Positions 43,933-52,546 of a stretch of DNA of 64,000 nucleotides are shown in pieces. The stretch comes from Paenibacillus castaneae (lineage in GTDB: Bacteria; Bacillota; Bacilli; Paenibacillales; Paenibacillaceae). The stretch is from positions 4,322,094 through 4,386,093 of the forward strand of contig NZ_KZ614144.1 of NCBI RefSeq assembly GCF_002884445.1, written 5' to 3'. A model generated the notes under the pieces. It saw only the letters and a list, made by a program, of their open reading frames with translations. It made no database searches and had not been told where the DNA came from. A program made the position numbers and the translations under genes. Every line of letters begins with the position of its first letter. Positions within the stretch are counted from its first letter, which is position 1.

Positions 43933-45366
43933 TTATTTGGTAACTGCTTCTGCTCTTTTTTGGGCATCATCGAGAATCGCCTTGACGTCGCCTTTGGTCA
44001 TCAGCGATTTGACCACTGCATCGCCAAACATTTGCCAAGCTTTCGAGTTCTCCTTCGCAAAAGTAGGTAGTCCCTGTACATTACCCGACATCGCTTGATA
44101 ATGCACATAGAGTTCCGGATGCTTGGTTTTGTAATCGTCCGATTCCGCCACTTCTTTCAGAATAGGCGATCGAACGTTGGAGTCTGCGATCAGCTGCTGG
44201 ATATCTTTGCTGTACATTGCGCGAATGTATTCGAACGCTGCTTCTTTATTTTTAGAATCTTTCGTTACAGAATGGAAAGCTGCTCCAATCGTTATATTGC
44301 CCGCTTTGCCGTTCGGAGAGAGCGGGATCGGAGCCATGCCGACGTCGATTCCTTTGTCTCTCGCCTGCTGTGATTGCCACGGACCGTCAATGATATAAGC
44401 CAACTGGCCTTTGTACCAAGCGTCAAAGTAAGCCCCTTCGTCTTTATTCACCATCAGGCCTGGAGGATGGTCACCGTTCAGTTCTCGAAGCAGGTTCACT
44501 GTCTCCACGTTCTGCTCGCTATTGAAAGCCGGCAGCCCATCCGTTGCAAAGCTGCCCCCATTGATCATCATCAGCGCGCCGAAACGAAGATAGCCTCCGA
44601 AGTTGGCTCCCGCATAAACGCCGCCGCCGTAAAACTTGCCATTCCCTGCTTCCGTCACTTTCTTAGAGAAATCAGCGAGTTCCGCCCAGCTGTCTGGTGC
44701 TTTGTCGGGGTCGAGGCCGGCTTGCTTAACCAGCCCTTTGTTCCAGAACAGGCTGCTGACACCTGGCTGCGCGGCGATGCCGTAGATTTTACCGTTGTAT
44801 TCCATCGGCTTCCAAGCAGCATCCGATACATTCTCACGAATCTCGCTTGCCATGTCTTCAGGGAAGGGCTCAAGCAGTCCTTGTTGAGCAAATCCAGGCA
44901 TCTGGGTTTCACCCACGATAATGTCCGGCGTGTTTTTCGCTAGAAATCCGGCGGTCTGCTTCTGGATCAATGCTTCTCCCCAGCCCCAGTCTTCCATTTT
45001 GACTTCAATATTTTGTTCGTTCATCTTGTTGTACATAATCGTTTGATAGTGCAGGCCGAATGCATCTGTAGGGAAAACGCTGCCCGGTTTGTAGGCCGTA
45101 TCAATTTCTTTTCCTTTTAGTTCCTTTTCCTTCGGAGCCAGCAGATCGCCCAGCTTCCCTGTTCCTACGTTCGTTGCTCCTTCTGTCAGCACCGTAATCG
45201 TGGAAACTTGAGAACCTGCCGGAGTTGGAGACGGTGGGTTGACAGTGGTTCCAGTATTGTTACTCGGACTATTGCTTGCTTTTGTGTCGCCCCCGTTGCT
45301 GCAGCCAATCAAACTGGCTGCGATCAAAGCGATTGCCATCAAGGCAGCCATTGCGCGTTGTCTCAT
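43933..45366 (-). CDS. Solute-binding lipoprotein, family 1 (candidate mannoside binding)
   Basis: 477 residues. Start MRQRAMAAL follows GGAGGGGAAAAC; lipobox LIGC gives Cys22 as lipid anchor, followed by a Ser/Asn/Pro-rich linker to about residue 55. The body shows LEPFPEDMASEIRENVSDAAWKP-type family 1 sequence and AYIIDGPWQSQQARDKG. It comes after both permeases and before the GH38 gene, an order that supports uptake of the mannosidase substrate. The ligand is inferred from context only. Confidence 0.9.
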   Translation of the reverse strand: MRQRAMAALMAIALIAASLIGCSNGGDTKASNSPSNNTGTTVNPPSPTPAGSQVSTITVLTEGATNVGTGKLGDLLAPKEKELKGKEIDTAYKPGSVFPTDAFGLHYQTIMYNKMNEQNIEVKMEDWGWGEALIQKQTAGFLAKNTPDIIVGETQMPGFAQQGLLEPFPEDMASEIRENVSDAAWKPMEYNGKIYGIAAQPGVSSLFWNKGLVKQAGLDPDKAPDSWAELADFSKKVTEAGNGKFYGGGVYAGANFGGYLRFGALMMINGGSFATDGLPAFNSEQNVETVNLLRELNGDHPPGLMVNKDEGAYFDAWYKGQLAYIIDGPWQSQQARDKGIDVGMAPIPLSPNGKAGNITIGAAFHSVTKDSKNKEAAFEYIRAMYSKDIQQLIADSNVRSPILKEVAESDDYKTKHPELYVHYQAMSGNVQGLPTFAKENSKAWQMFGDAVVKSLMTKGDVKAILDDAQKRAEAVTK

Positions 45367-45405
45367 GTTTTCCCCTCCAAATATTAGATCATGATTATTT
45401 CTAAC

Positions 45406-45444
45406 AAAACATATCACATATCTTTAATGTATTCAATATGTTTT
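45406..45444. repeat. AT-rich inverted repeat in permease/binding-protein gap
   Basis: AAAACATAT and ATATGTTTT, 9 bp each with a 21-bp spacer, in the 95-bp gap between the second permease and the binding protein genes. Could be a regulator site or weak stem-loop; no promoter is clear. Confidence 0.35.
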
Positions 45445-45461
45445 AAATATAGCATTTCAAA

Positions 45462-46388
45462 TTATCCTTTAATGCCTGTGCTGGCTAAGCCTTGAACGAT
45501 GTACTTTTGGAAGAAAAAGAATATTAACAGCGCTGGCAGAGTCGTCCCGAGCCCAAGCGTAATCATCATCGGATAATTTGGTGTGCCTACAGGGCCGATC
45601 GCCGCAGAAGACATCCTCGTTATAGCAGAAGGAAGCGTTTGCAGACTGTCGCTTGACGTATAGAAGAACGGGGTTGCAAAGTCGTTCCAGGTTCCAAGTG
45701 CCGTTGTAATAGCGACAAAGGCCAGAATCGGCAGCTGTAGTGGGAGCAGTATTTGAAAGATCAGACGCAGCGTTCCTGCTCCATCCACCTTGGCCGCTTC
45801 GTCCAATTCAATCGGAACCTTCTCTAGAGATTGCTTGACGAGGAACATCCCCATGATGTTGATGGCGGGACCACCGATTAAATACACCCACCATGTATTG
45901 AGAATTCCCGTACCGCCGGTAAAGATATCGTTACCATTGGCATAAGGCCAACGGGCGAGCTGGAGATACGTTGGAATAAGGGCGATGGTGCCCGGAATCA
46001 TCTGAGTGGCAAGCAAAGTCAGAAACAACCCGTCCTTGCCCTTGAATTTCAGCCGGGCAAACGCATACCCTGCCAGAAAAGAAGTAAGCAAGGCCCAAAA
46101 CGTGTTGTACAAGGTCCGGTATAACGAATTCAAAATATAAGTGCTGGTTGAAGAGTCTACAGATCCAAAAATGAGGGTTTTATAGTTCATCAGAGTCGGA
46201 TTATTCGGAATCGGAATAAACGGGAGAATAGTCATGCTGAATTCTTCTTTCGAAAAAAAACCAGCCAAAATCATGAAAAACAAAGGGTACAATAGGATTA
46301 GGCCGACCCCGAGAAGTACGACATGTGCTGCGAAGTGGAGTGGATTTGCCTTCCGTACAGGTTTCAATCGAACAATAGGAGAAGCCAT
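45462..46388 (-). CDS. Carbohydrate ABC permease, MalG type
   Basis: 308 residues, six membrane helices, EAA motif ELDEAAKVDGAGTLRLIFQILLP-type in the last third, and the C-terminal SEKYIVQGLASTGIKG-like tail common to CUT1 MalG proteins. AAGAAGGTG before the ATG overlaps the stop of the upstream permease gene, giving coupling. Works with the permease 46392-47348 and the lipoprotein 43933-45366. No ATPase gene in the cluster. Confidence 0.92.
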   Translation of the reverse strand: MASPIVRLKPVRKANPLHFAAHVVLLGVGLILLYPLFFMILAGFFSKEEFSMTILPFIPIPNNPTLMNYKTLIFGSVDSSTSTYILNSLYRTLYNTFWALLTSFLAGYAFARLKFKGKDGLFLTLLATQMIPGTIALIPTYLQLARWPYANGNDIFTGGTGILNTWWVYLIGGPAINIMGMFLVKQSLEKVPIELDEAAKVDGAGTLRLIFQILLPLQLPILAFVAITTALGTWNDFATPFFYTSSDSLQTLPSAITRMSSAAIGPVGTPNYPMMITLGLGTTLPALLIFFFFQKYIVQGLASTGIKG

Positions 46389-46391
46389 CGT

Positions 46392-47348
46392 CTATTTCAC
46401 CTTCTTAAGAGGAATAGTCATTCTGCGGTCGGAACGAGTTGTTCGGCGGTAATAAATTGTTGTGACCGTAAATACGATGACCGCCATAACCAATGATGAG
46501 GCTCCTGCCATTCCTAAGTTGAAATCCCAGAAGGCATCACGGTAAATCCGGAACACAAGAACTTCGGTCTGGCCGTAAGGTCCGCCGCCAGTCATGAACA
46601 TGACCTGCTCATAAATCTGGATGGCGCCGATCAGACTGGTAATGATAATGTAAGTTGCAATCGGTTTCAAACCAGGGATCGTCACATGCCGGAGCTTTTG
46701 CCTGCGGCCTGCGCCGTCGATATCAGCGGCTTCATACAACGTCACGTCCACGGATTGAAGACCGGCCAGCCAGATCAGCGCCGCTCCTCCGACCCCCTTC
46801 CAAACGGAATAAACGACGATCCAGAATACGCTCCAAGGGACGGAAAACTGCCATACGATCGGTTCATAACCCATGGATTTAATGAAATTGTTAATCATTC
46901 CGTTATTGGGATCGAGCAGTAAGTTGAAAATTTGAGTCGTCGCCACCGTTGACGTCACTGCAGGAATATACCAAATCGACCGATATACACCTTTTCCGAA
47001 CAAGGGCATGTTCATGAGCAGTGCCGCGCCGAAGCCTGCTGAAAGCGTTGTGATACTAACCAAAGCCCCCATCCATATCGATCTCAATAAGGCTCCATAG
47101 TATAGCGGATCTTGGAAGAAGCGAATGTAATTATCCAGCCCGATAAATTTTGGATTCCCTTGAATGCCGATCCACTCGAAAAAACCGAGAACAAAACCAA
47201 ACAAGGTTGGAAAGCCGGATGTAACAAGCCACCAGAAAATCATTGGGCCAAGAATGGCAGCAGCGATAAAAGCATCTCGGTGCCTGACAAGAAGCCGTTT
47301 AAATCTCGTTTTGCGTATAGGATGTTCCAAAGGCACGGTTTGTTCCAC
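46392..47348 (-). CDS. Carbohydrate ABC permease, MalF type
   Basis: 318 residues with a charged cytoplasmic start, six helices and the loop LYEAADIDGAGRRQKLRHVTIP. The start is GTG preceded by GGAGGGGAAAAC, the same leader as in front of the binding-protein gene. First gene of the mannoside operon. Upstream lie an AT-rich promoter region and a decayed insertion element; the GntR/LacI-type regulator is encoded beyond that. Confidence 0.92.
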   Translation of the reverse strand: MEQTVPLEHPIRKTRFKRLLVRHRDAFIAAAILGPMIFWWLVTSGFPTLFGFVLGFFEWIGIQGNPKFIGLDNYIRFFQDPLYYGALLRSIWMGALVSITTLSAGFGAALLMNMPLFGKGVYRSIWYIPAVTSTVATTQIFNLLLDPNNGMINNFIKSMGYEPIVWQFSVPWSVFWIVVYSVWKGVGGAALIWLAGLQSVDVTLYEAADIDGAGRRQKLRHVTIPGLKPIATYIIITSLIGAIQIYEQVMFMTGGGPYGQTEVLVFRIYRDAFWDFNLGMAGASSLVMAVIVFTVTTIYYRRTTRSDRRMTIPLKKVK

Positions 47349-47500
47349 GTTTTCCCCTCCTCCATGTATATATGCACTATTAAATATAATAAATATTATT
47401 TATTCAGTCAATGATGAAATAAAAAAAGAGGGTATCCCAAAAGCATGAGGTTCGCTGAAGAGACAGCTCACTTCGAACCGAAATGTTGAAAAACATGAAA

Positions 47501-47539
47501 AAATAGCCGTACAGGGCGTCTATTCCTGTACGGCTATTT
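47501..47539. terminator. Strong bidirectional terminator at the end of the transposase remnant
   Basis: 15-bp perfect stem AAATAGCCGTACAGG / CCTGTACGGCTATTT, with A and T runs on both sides. Confidence 0.85.
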
Positions 47540-47555
47540 TTTTGTCTATGGTTGC

Positions 47556-47925
47556 TTACTTCATCAGATTATGGGCAAGCGAGAGCCATCCGACCTCCAG
47601 ACTCCCCTTAGGCAAGCAGCAAGCAGGAAACGCCGAACCCCCCGGTTATTCTTTATCTGCCCGAATACACTTCCGGGTTCAATCATTTGTCTCACCGACA
47701 GCGCATAACCTTACCTTCCTCGCCGCGTAGCTTTTCCCTCGCCTGCTGCTTGTAGCGTATATAGTTCAAACTGACCCGAATCTCTCGATTCCCTTGCGCC
47801 TTCGTATATGCAGCCTTCATTGGACACCCTTCACTGCTCACGCTACGGTAATGAAGATGTCGGATTTCATATCCACTCGATGATCGTTTATAAGATGGCG
47901 TAGGATCATATAAGATCATTGAACG
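47556..47925 (-). pseudogene. IS1182-family transposase, C-terminal fragment with frameshifts
   Basis: In one minus-strand frame the fragment reads KRSSSGYEIRHLHYRSVS, CPMKAAYTKAQGNREIRV and SLNYIRYKQQAREKLRGEEG, the typical CPL-x-C-TKA-x-GNR region of IS1182 transposases. Further on, FGQIKNNRGVRRFLL appears in a second frame, and SLEVGWLSLAHNLMK followed by TAA in a third. At least two frameshifts and loss of the N-terminal two-thirds make it a dead copy. Outer ends are described under the mobile element entry. Confidence 0.8.
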
Positions 47926-47929
47926 AGTA

Positions 47930-48115
47930 GTTACGGACATGGGGTACGTTATATGAGTGAATTAGATGTAAAAGCAAAATTTACGGACATGAGAGCCGTT
48001 ATTTCGCTTGGATCGGGTCATAATTGGGACTTTTCGAGCCAATAAGTGCTCTGAGGTCCGTAAACAATTCGAAAAGTCGTTTTTTCAGCAAATAAGGGCA
48101 CCTGTGTCCGTTAAC
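47930..48115. repeat. Cluster of ACGGACA-type intergenic repeats
   Basis: TTACGGACATGGGGTACGTT (47931 on) and TTACGGACATGAGAGCCGTT (about 47980) are direct copies; GGTCCGTAAAC (about 48055) and TGTCCGTTAAC (about 48105) are inverted ones. Such clustered copies look like a small dispersed intergenic element. Function unknown. Confidence 0.5.
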
Positions 48116-48138
48116 TTTTGCAGATCAAATAAATAGAA

Positions 48139-48180
48139 GAGGGTGTCCCAAAAGCATATGGCTTTTGGGGCACCCTCTTT
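48139..48180 (-). terminator. Terminator of the GntR/LacI-type regulator gene
   Basis: 17-bp stem GAGGGTGTCCCAAAAGC / GCTTTTGGGGCACCCTC with tight loop and flanking A/T runs. Its arms coincide with the putative IS terminal repeat. Confidence 0.8.
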
Positions 48181-48192
48181 CGCGCATTTCAT

Positions 48193-49383
48193 TTATACGG
48201 TCGTCTTGACCACTCCTGTCGAGGCTCTGACAACAAGCTCCGGCTGAAGGACGACTTTGCTGTACTTGGATGCAGGTTCGCCTTCTTCCAGGAGTTTCAT
48301 CAGAATCTCTGCCGCCTGTCTTCCCATACAAGTCTCCGATTGGGAAATATGGGTAAAGGTTCCGAACTCGTCATAACCGGATGATGGATTATCAAACGTA
48401 AGAATGGAAATATCATCCGGAACCTTCAGCCCGATTTGCTTGGCAACAGTGGAGATATAAATCCCGAGGCGCGCATTAAGGGTAATGTACGCGGTTGCCA
48501 TCCGGTTTCGGATGAACCGGAATAGCGGATGATCCTCGCTAATGCTGGAGTAATCCACTTGGAAATCAGTCAGAATCATGGCAGGATTAATCATCGCCCC
48601 ATGCTGCATCAAGGCTTCCATATAACCAGCTATCCGATCACTCACAGTAATGGTAGGCAGAGGCGTATCCGAACAAATGGCGATCTCGCGGTGACCCAGC
48701 TCCCACAGATGATTCAAAGCCAGCTTTGTCCCATTCATGCTGTCCGTACATACAAAGTTAGTGTCTATTCCAGCCAAATTGCGATCAATTAGAACAAAGG
48801 GATAATGCGACATTTTCAACGCAATAATCTCCTCGTTATACGTTTCCGCATCGCTCGGGAAAATAATAAGACCGGACGTTCCGTTCGCCAGGCTCTCAAG
48901 AATCAGCTTCTTTTCGGTTTCAATGCAGTTGTTACTAAGGGAGATAAATAAATGGTACCCTTCCGCCTTAAGAACCTCGTTAATCCCTGTAATAAGGCGA
49001 AGGGCAAAAAAATCCACAAGTGTCGGGATGATGACTCCGACTGTTTTCTTCTGCAGATCCCCAGCCCCTCTTTCCCTTGCCGCCATATAGCTTCCTTGCT
49101 GCCGCTCATCCGGCGCAGAAGCAAAGAGCGAATCCGTCATGCCGGACTTCACTTCGGCAGCCACTTCCTTCACAAAGCTTCCCCGACCCGGAATCCGATC
49201 GATCCACCCTTCCTTGGCAAGCTGAACCAAGGCGTTGGCAACCGTAATTCGACTGACCCGGAACTGCTCCATGAGCTCTTTTTCGGAAGGAATTTTATCA
49301 TTCACCTTCAATTTATGAGATATGATCTTCTCTTTAAAATAATCCTGAATTTGCATATAAAGCGGTAAACGATCGTTTTGCAT
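48193..49383 (-). CDS. GntR-LacI hybrid regulator (AraR-like architecture)
   Basis: 396 residues: N-terminal GntR winged helix (LPLYMQIQDYFKEKI...KIPSEKELMEQFRVSRITV, residues 6-70), then a LacI-type periplasmic-binding-protein domain from about residue 110 (VGVIIPTLVDFFALRLITGI; ILTFDNPSSGYDEFGTFTHI; VVLQPELVVRAST). Such hybrids repress sugar genes and respond to a free sugar, as AraR does with arabinose. GGGAG precedes the ATG. It lies upstream of the mannoside operon on the same strand, so that operon and the 49-54 kb genes are the likely targets. Effector unknown. Confidence 0.88.
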   Translation of the reverse strand: MQNDRLPLYMQIQDYFKEKIISHKLKVNDKIPSEKELMEQFRVSRITVANALVQLAKEGWIDRIPGRGSFVKEVAAEVKSGMTDSLFASAPDERQQGSYMAARERGAGDLQKKTVGVIIPTLVDFFALRLITGINEVLKAEGYHLFISLSNNCIETEKKLILESLANGTSGLIIFPSDAETYNEEIIALKMSHYPFVLIDRNLAGIDTNFVCTDSMNGTKLALNHLWELGHREIAICSDTPLPTITVSDRIAGYMEALMQHGAMINPAMILTDFQVDYSSISEDHPLFRFIRNRMATAYITLNARLGIYISTVAKQIGLKVPDDISILTFDNPSSGYDEFGTFTHISQSETCMGRQAAEILMKLLEEGEPASKYSKVVLQPELVVRASTGVVKTTV

Positions 49384-49567
49384 CGATTAAGTACTCCCTA
49401 GGATGGATTTGTGAAGATAATATATCATTTATATCTTTTAGTCAAATGAACTCATGGAAAAAAGCCTGACAGACGCTTATAGCGCCCATCAAGCTGAACG
49501 AGATCGAACTTGCTGCCTGATACCGCAAACAAAGAAGAGAATAAAGTTGCGGGCTGTCGCTATCCTA

Positions 49568-51574
49568 TTAGCGGGCAGTTGGTTCAATGGGCAAGCCATT
49601 ATGTTCTCTGACCAGTTCAAAATAAATATCCGGCCTTACAATGACGATATCTTTGTCAGCTTTAAAATAATTGACAGCGTTAATGAAATTCTGATAAGGA
49701 ACTTCCCAAGGATTGGCCTGAATGCCGACAAAGAGCGGGGACTTTCGGTCCCATTTCTTCATTGCTTCCTCTACATGGGATATAAGATCCCCCTCAGATG
49801 AGCCATAGCCCTTATTGAGTTCTTGGCCGGGCATAGAGTTGTTGTATACGGTTATGACTCCAGAATTCCCTTGCGAGGTAAAGCCCAGAAGCGAAGGAGC
49901 ATGAGCCGCTATGCTCTCGCCTACATTCGGATTGGTAACCCCATTTACGGTATTCCATACAGTAAGCACCCTGATGCCGCTTTGCGACATATACTCATTC
50001 GTACGTGAGAAAAAGAGATCCAACCCTTTCGGATCATTCCACATATTAGGATAAGTATATCCCATACCTGTTGGACCCGAAACCAGAACGTCATTCTCCG
50101 TGGCGGTTCGGTTAAGATAATCAAGCACTCCCGGCATAGCGTCTGCCATCAGCGGCGAAACCGTCCAACCTAGCGGTACTTCTCCCCGGTTCGGCGAAGC
50201 CCAGAACTCTTTGAAGGCTCCTTCCATGTACTGCAGGTTGTCGCCGTCACTCAAGATATAGGTCACATAAACCTTATTCTCCAGCGGAGGTTTCATAGGA
50301 GGCTTCGGCGGCGGTGTAATTTTTCTGGACGTTCCGCTCAGTACGGACAAGTTGGAAGAGTAATCGGCAGCCACCGTGGCAAGCCCGAATTCCGAGGTTT
50401 TGCTTACTCCTATTCCTTCATCTGGCCACCAACCGAGATAGAGACCGCTTCCATAGGGCATATCTTTCATGAACTTGTTCAATAATTGTTCCTCTTCGGG
50501 CACGGCCGGATTTAGCCAGACGACAGCCGCTTGAATGCCTATGGCATATTCACGCAAGTTCGTCTTCAGGTCAGGGGTCAAGCCAACAAGAACACGATGA
50601 GTCGTCTTGGACCAGTACTTGTCATAGAGATGATTGTACACCTCAATGTTCGTACTGAATTTCCCCCGCAGGTCCTCAAGGACAGGCAGCTGGTAAGGGG
50701 CGCCCGTAAGCTTCTCCAACAGGGAGGGAGAGGCAACGACGGCGTTCTTCAAGCCAGCGATCGTTGTCGCCAGGTTGTAGGTATCCGGAACCTCCGGATC
50801 ATACACGACAACCCCCTTGATTTCCGCATGATACTTCTCCATAAGCTTCCAGTTATCCTTAACAGCCACATATTCCATCCCTAGAGCATCCAGCCAGTAC
50901 GTCCCCGACTTATCCTTGTCATAGATGCGCGGTTTCGACTTATTAACGACCCCTTTGAGCGTCTCGAACATAGCTGATTCATCAGCTCTCATCGGGGATG
51001 AGAACTCGACACCATACAGCTTCAAGGTTGACTTCCCTGTCCAGGTGACACGGATTTCAATCGGTTTTTCCTCGCCTGGAGCTGTTAGAGGAATCTCAAA
51101 GCTCTGGGAAGCATTTTCTTGATCAAAATCCCAATTGCTAACGTCCAAGCTGCCCAAATCCTCTCCTTTAGTCTGATCGAGGACCTCCAGCTTGGCAACG
51201 ACTCCGTTCTCATCCGCAAATTTATCGATGCTCATGCGAAATACTGCTTTTGTCTCTCCGGTCGGAACGCCAATAATGGACTTAGCATCCATGATTAATT
51301 CTCCGGGAGAGTCGCTGCCAACCTCGGCCAGCCAGCCATCCCCGTCCGCCTTGCCTGTCTCATGCCCATAAGCGGGATCTTCCCCCTCAAAGGCCAACTT
51401 GATGTCGAGACTAACAAGATCCAGCATCGACGACGGTGCGGCAAAGGTGGGCAAAGCCTGATTCTTCGGCCAGCTTATACCTTCTTGCTTATGCGGCCAA
51501 AACCAATAGACTGTAAGCGCGGCCGCAATTAAGACAAGACTTAGAGCAATCTTTCCTCCGGCCTTCTGTTTCAC
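49568..51574 (-). CDS. GxGYxYP family protein, membrane-anchored putative glycoside hydrolase
   Basis: 668 residues. The GTG at 51574 with AGGAGGAG just upstream is preferred over an ATG seven codons earlier. An N-terminal helix (KIALSLVLIAAALTVYWFW) serves as signal or anchor. Residues of about 60-200 form a beta-rich domain; the middle and C-terminal part match the GxGYxYP family, including the name-giving motif GMGYTYP in DVLVSGPTGMGYTYPNMW, preceded by TYILSDGDNLQYMEG. A proline-rich linker (PPPKPPMKPPLE) separates domains. The family is found in polysaccharide-use loci, but its reaction is not well established. The upstream region has a palindrome at 51725-51741. Confidence 0.85.
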   Translation of the reverse strand: MKQKAGGKIALSLVLIAAALTVYWFWPHKQEGISWPKNQALPTFAAPSSMLDLVSLDIKLAFEGEDPAYGHETGKADGDGWLAEVGSDSPGELIMDAKSIIGVPTGETKAVFRMSIDKFADENGVVAKLEVLDQTKGEDLGSLDVSNWDFDQENASQSFEIPLTAPGEEKPIEIRVTWTGKSTLKLYGVEFSSPMRADESAMFETLKGVVNKSKPRIYDKDKSGTYWLDALGMEYVAVKDNWKLMEKYHAEIKGVVVYDPEVPDTYNLATTIAGLKNAVVASPSLLEKLTGAPYQLPVLEDLRGKFSTNIEVYNHLYDKYWSKTTHRVLVGLTPDLKTNLREYAIGIQAAVVWLNPAVPEEEQLLNKFMKDMPYGSGLYLGWWPDEGIGVSKTSEFGLATVAADYSSNLSVLSGTSRKITPPPKPPMKPPLENKVYVTYILSDGDNLQYMEGAFKEFWASPNRGEVPLGWTVSPLMADAMPGVLDYLNRTATENDVLVSGPTGMGYTYPNMWNDPKGLDLFFSRTNEYMSQSGIRVLTVWNTVNGVTNPNVGESIAAHAPSLLGFTSQGNSGVITVYNNSMPGQELNKGYGSSEGDLISHVEEAMKKWDRKSPLFVGIQANPWEVPYQNFINAVNYFKADKDIVIVRPDIYFELVREHNGLPIEPTAR

Positions 51575-51886
51575 TGTCTCTCCTCCTGTCTTCATCTCAA
51601 GGCATAGCGGTCTACCGTTACCGCAGCCTGATTTCTATAGTCGATCCGGTATATTCCTTCATTCTCAACATTTCGTTCATTAGGGGTAACTGAAAAATTC
51701 ACCTCCCACAATAACTATATAATACAGGAAACGATTTCCTGATCATCATATAACATATATTAATAATGATCAATATATTTAATCAAGAAGCCCGTTTCGA
51801 TAGAACGGCAAAACATCACGTACAAAAAAAGACCGTCTCCAAAGGTTATTCACCTTAGGGACAGCCCTTCCATTTCATATCATCGG
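51575..51886 (-). promoter_or_regulatory. Upstream region of the GxGYxYP gene with palindrome and short open frame
   Basis: CAGGAAACGATTTCCTG at 51725-51741 is a perfect 7+3+7 inverted repeat, operator-like and next to AT-rich promoter-like sequence. A GTG-started frame of 36 codons (51592-51702, ending YRIDYRNQAAVTVDRYALR) lies between it and the gene, but its GTG sits inside the GGGAGGTG site, so translation is doubtful. The terminator of the SGNH esterase gene is at 51823-51866. Confidence 0.4.
51823..51866 (-). terminator. Terminator of the SGNH esterase gene
   Basis: Minus strand GTCCCTAAGGT / ACCTTTGGAGAC imperfect stem followed by GGTCTTTTTTT. Confidence 0.7.
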
Positions 51887-52513
51887 TTAAGCCTTCACAG
51901 CTTGCAGCCACGCTTCAGCAATAAGTGCATGTCCAGCAGGCGAAGGATGAACACCGTCTCCCGCCCAGTATGCAGGCTCCGTATTAGAGCTCGCTGCGGC
52001 GAACAGACCATCGAGCGGAACGTACAATGTCTTGAACTCACGAGAGAGATCACGTACCGCCTGAATCTTAGGATCCAGATCCTCACGCCAGCCTCTGCGT
52101 TCCTCTGGAACCGGGAGAACAAATGGCTCGATGAGGATCAGCTTGCTGTCAAGACGGTCTCGCGTATCTAGTATTAGCTTGCGGTAGCTTTGGTAGAACT
52201 CATCCGCAGAAGTGGCATCACCGTTGTCATAACGCCTCCAGGTATCATTTATGCCAATATATATAGAAACCCAAGTTGGCTTCAGCTCCAGGCAATCTTT
52301 TTCCCACCTGCGCTCCAGATCAACGGCACGATTTCCGCTAATTCCCCGGTTTAGGAATTGGACGTTCTTATGCGGATACTTGCGGCCGAATGCTGCTGCT
52401 GCAAACAGCGCATAACCATGACCCAAGCTATGATAATCATCATAATTCCGGCCACAATCGGTAATACTGTCACCTTGAAATAATACTACAGCTCCATCTT
52501 CAATCATTGTCAT
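51887..52513 (-). CDS. SGNH/GDSL hydrolase, probable carbohydrate acetylesterase
   Basis: 208 residues. Block I GDSITDCGRN with nucleophile Ser16, block II Gly in NRGISGNRAVDL, block III GINDTW with Asn, and block V DGVHPSPAGH with Asp186 and His189 complete the SGNH catalytic set. No signal peptide, so it acts on intracellular esters. GAGGAG precedes the start. It follows a GH43 gene by 33 bp and is likely co-transcribed, which suggests it deacetylates oligosaccharides such as acetylated xylan or rhamnogalacturonan fragments. Confidence 0.88.
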   Translation of the reverse strand: MTMIEDGAVVLFQGDSITDCGRNYDDYHSLGHGYALFAAAAFGRKYPHKNVQFLNRGISGNRAVDLERRWEKDCLELKPTWVSIYIGINDTWRRYDNGDATSADEFYQSYRKLILDTRDRLDSKLILIEPFVLPVPEERRGWREDLDPKIQAVRDLSREFKTLYVPLDGLFAAASSNTEPAYWAGDGVHPSPAGHALIAEAWLQAVKA

Positions 52514-52546
52514 GTCTGTCCATCTCCTCTATTTATTTGCTCAAAA

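Larger units (their letters stand above)
47349..48192. mobile_element. Decayed IS1182-like element with terminal inverted repeats (about 47428-48177)
   Basis: This 844-bp gap holds no intact gene. GAGGGTATCCCAAAAGC at 47428-47444 is matched in inverted orientation by GCTTTTGGGGCACCCTC at 48161-48177 (15 of 17). Between them are a 15-bp-stem terminator (47501-47539), a transposase tail fragment (47556-47925) and a set of ACGGACA repeats (47930-48115). This is the pattern of an internally deleted insertion sequence. The right end also forms the terminator of the GntR/LacI-type gene. Confidence 0.55.

Noticed and set aside
44374..44943. 189-codon plus-strand frame opposite the mannoside-binding lipoprotein gene
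   Set aside because: Antisense shadow; composition is not protein-like and the minus-strand gene has full family support.
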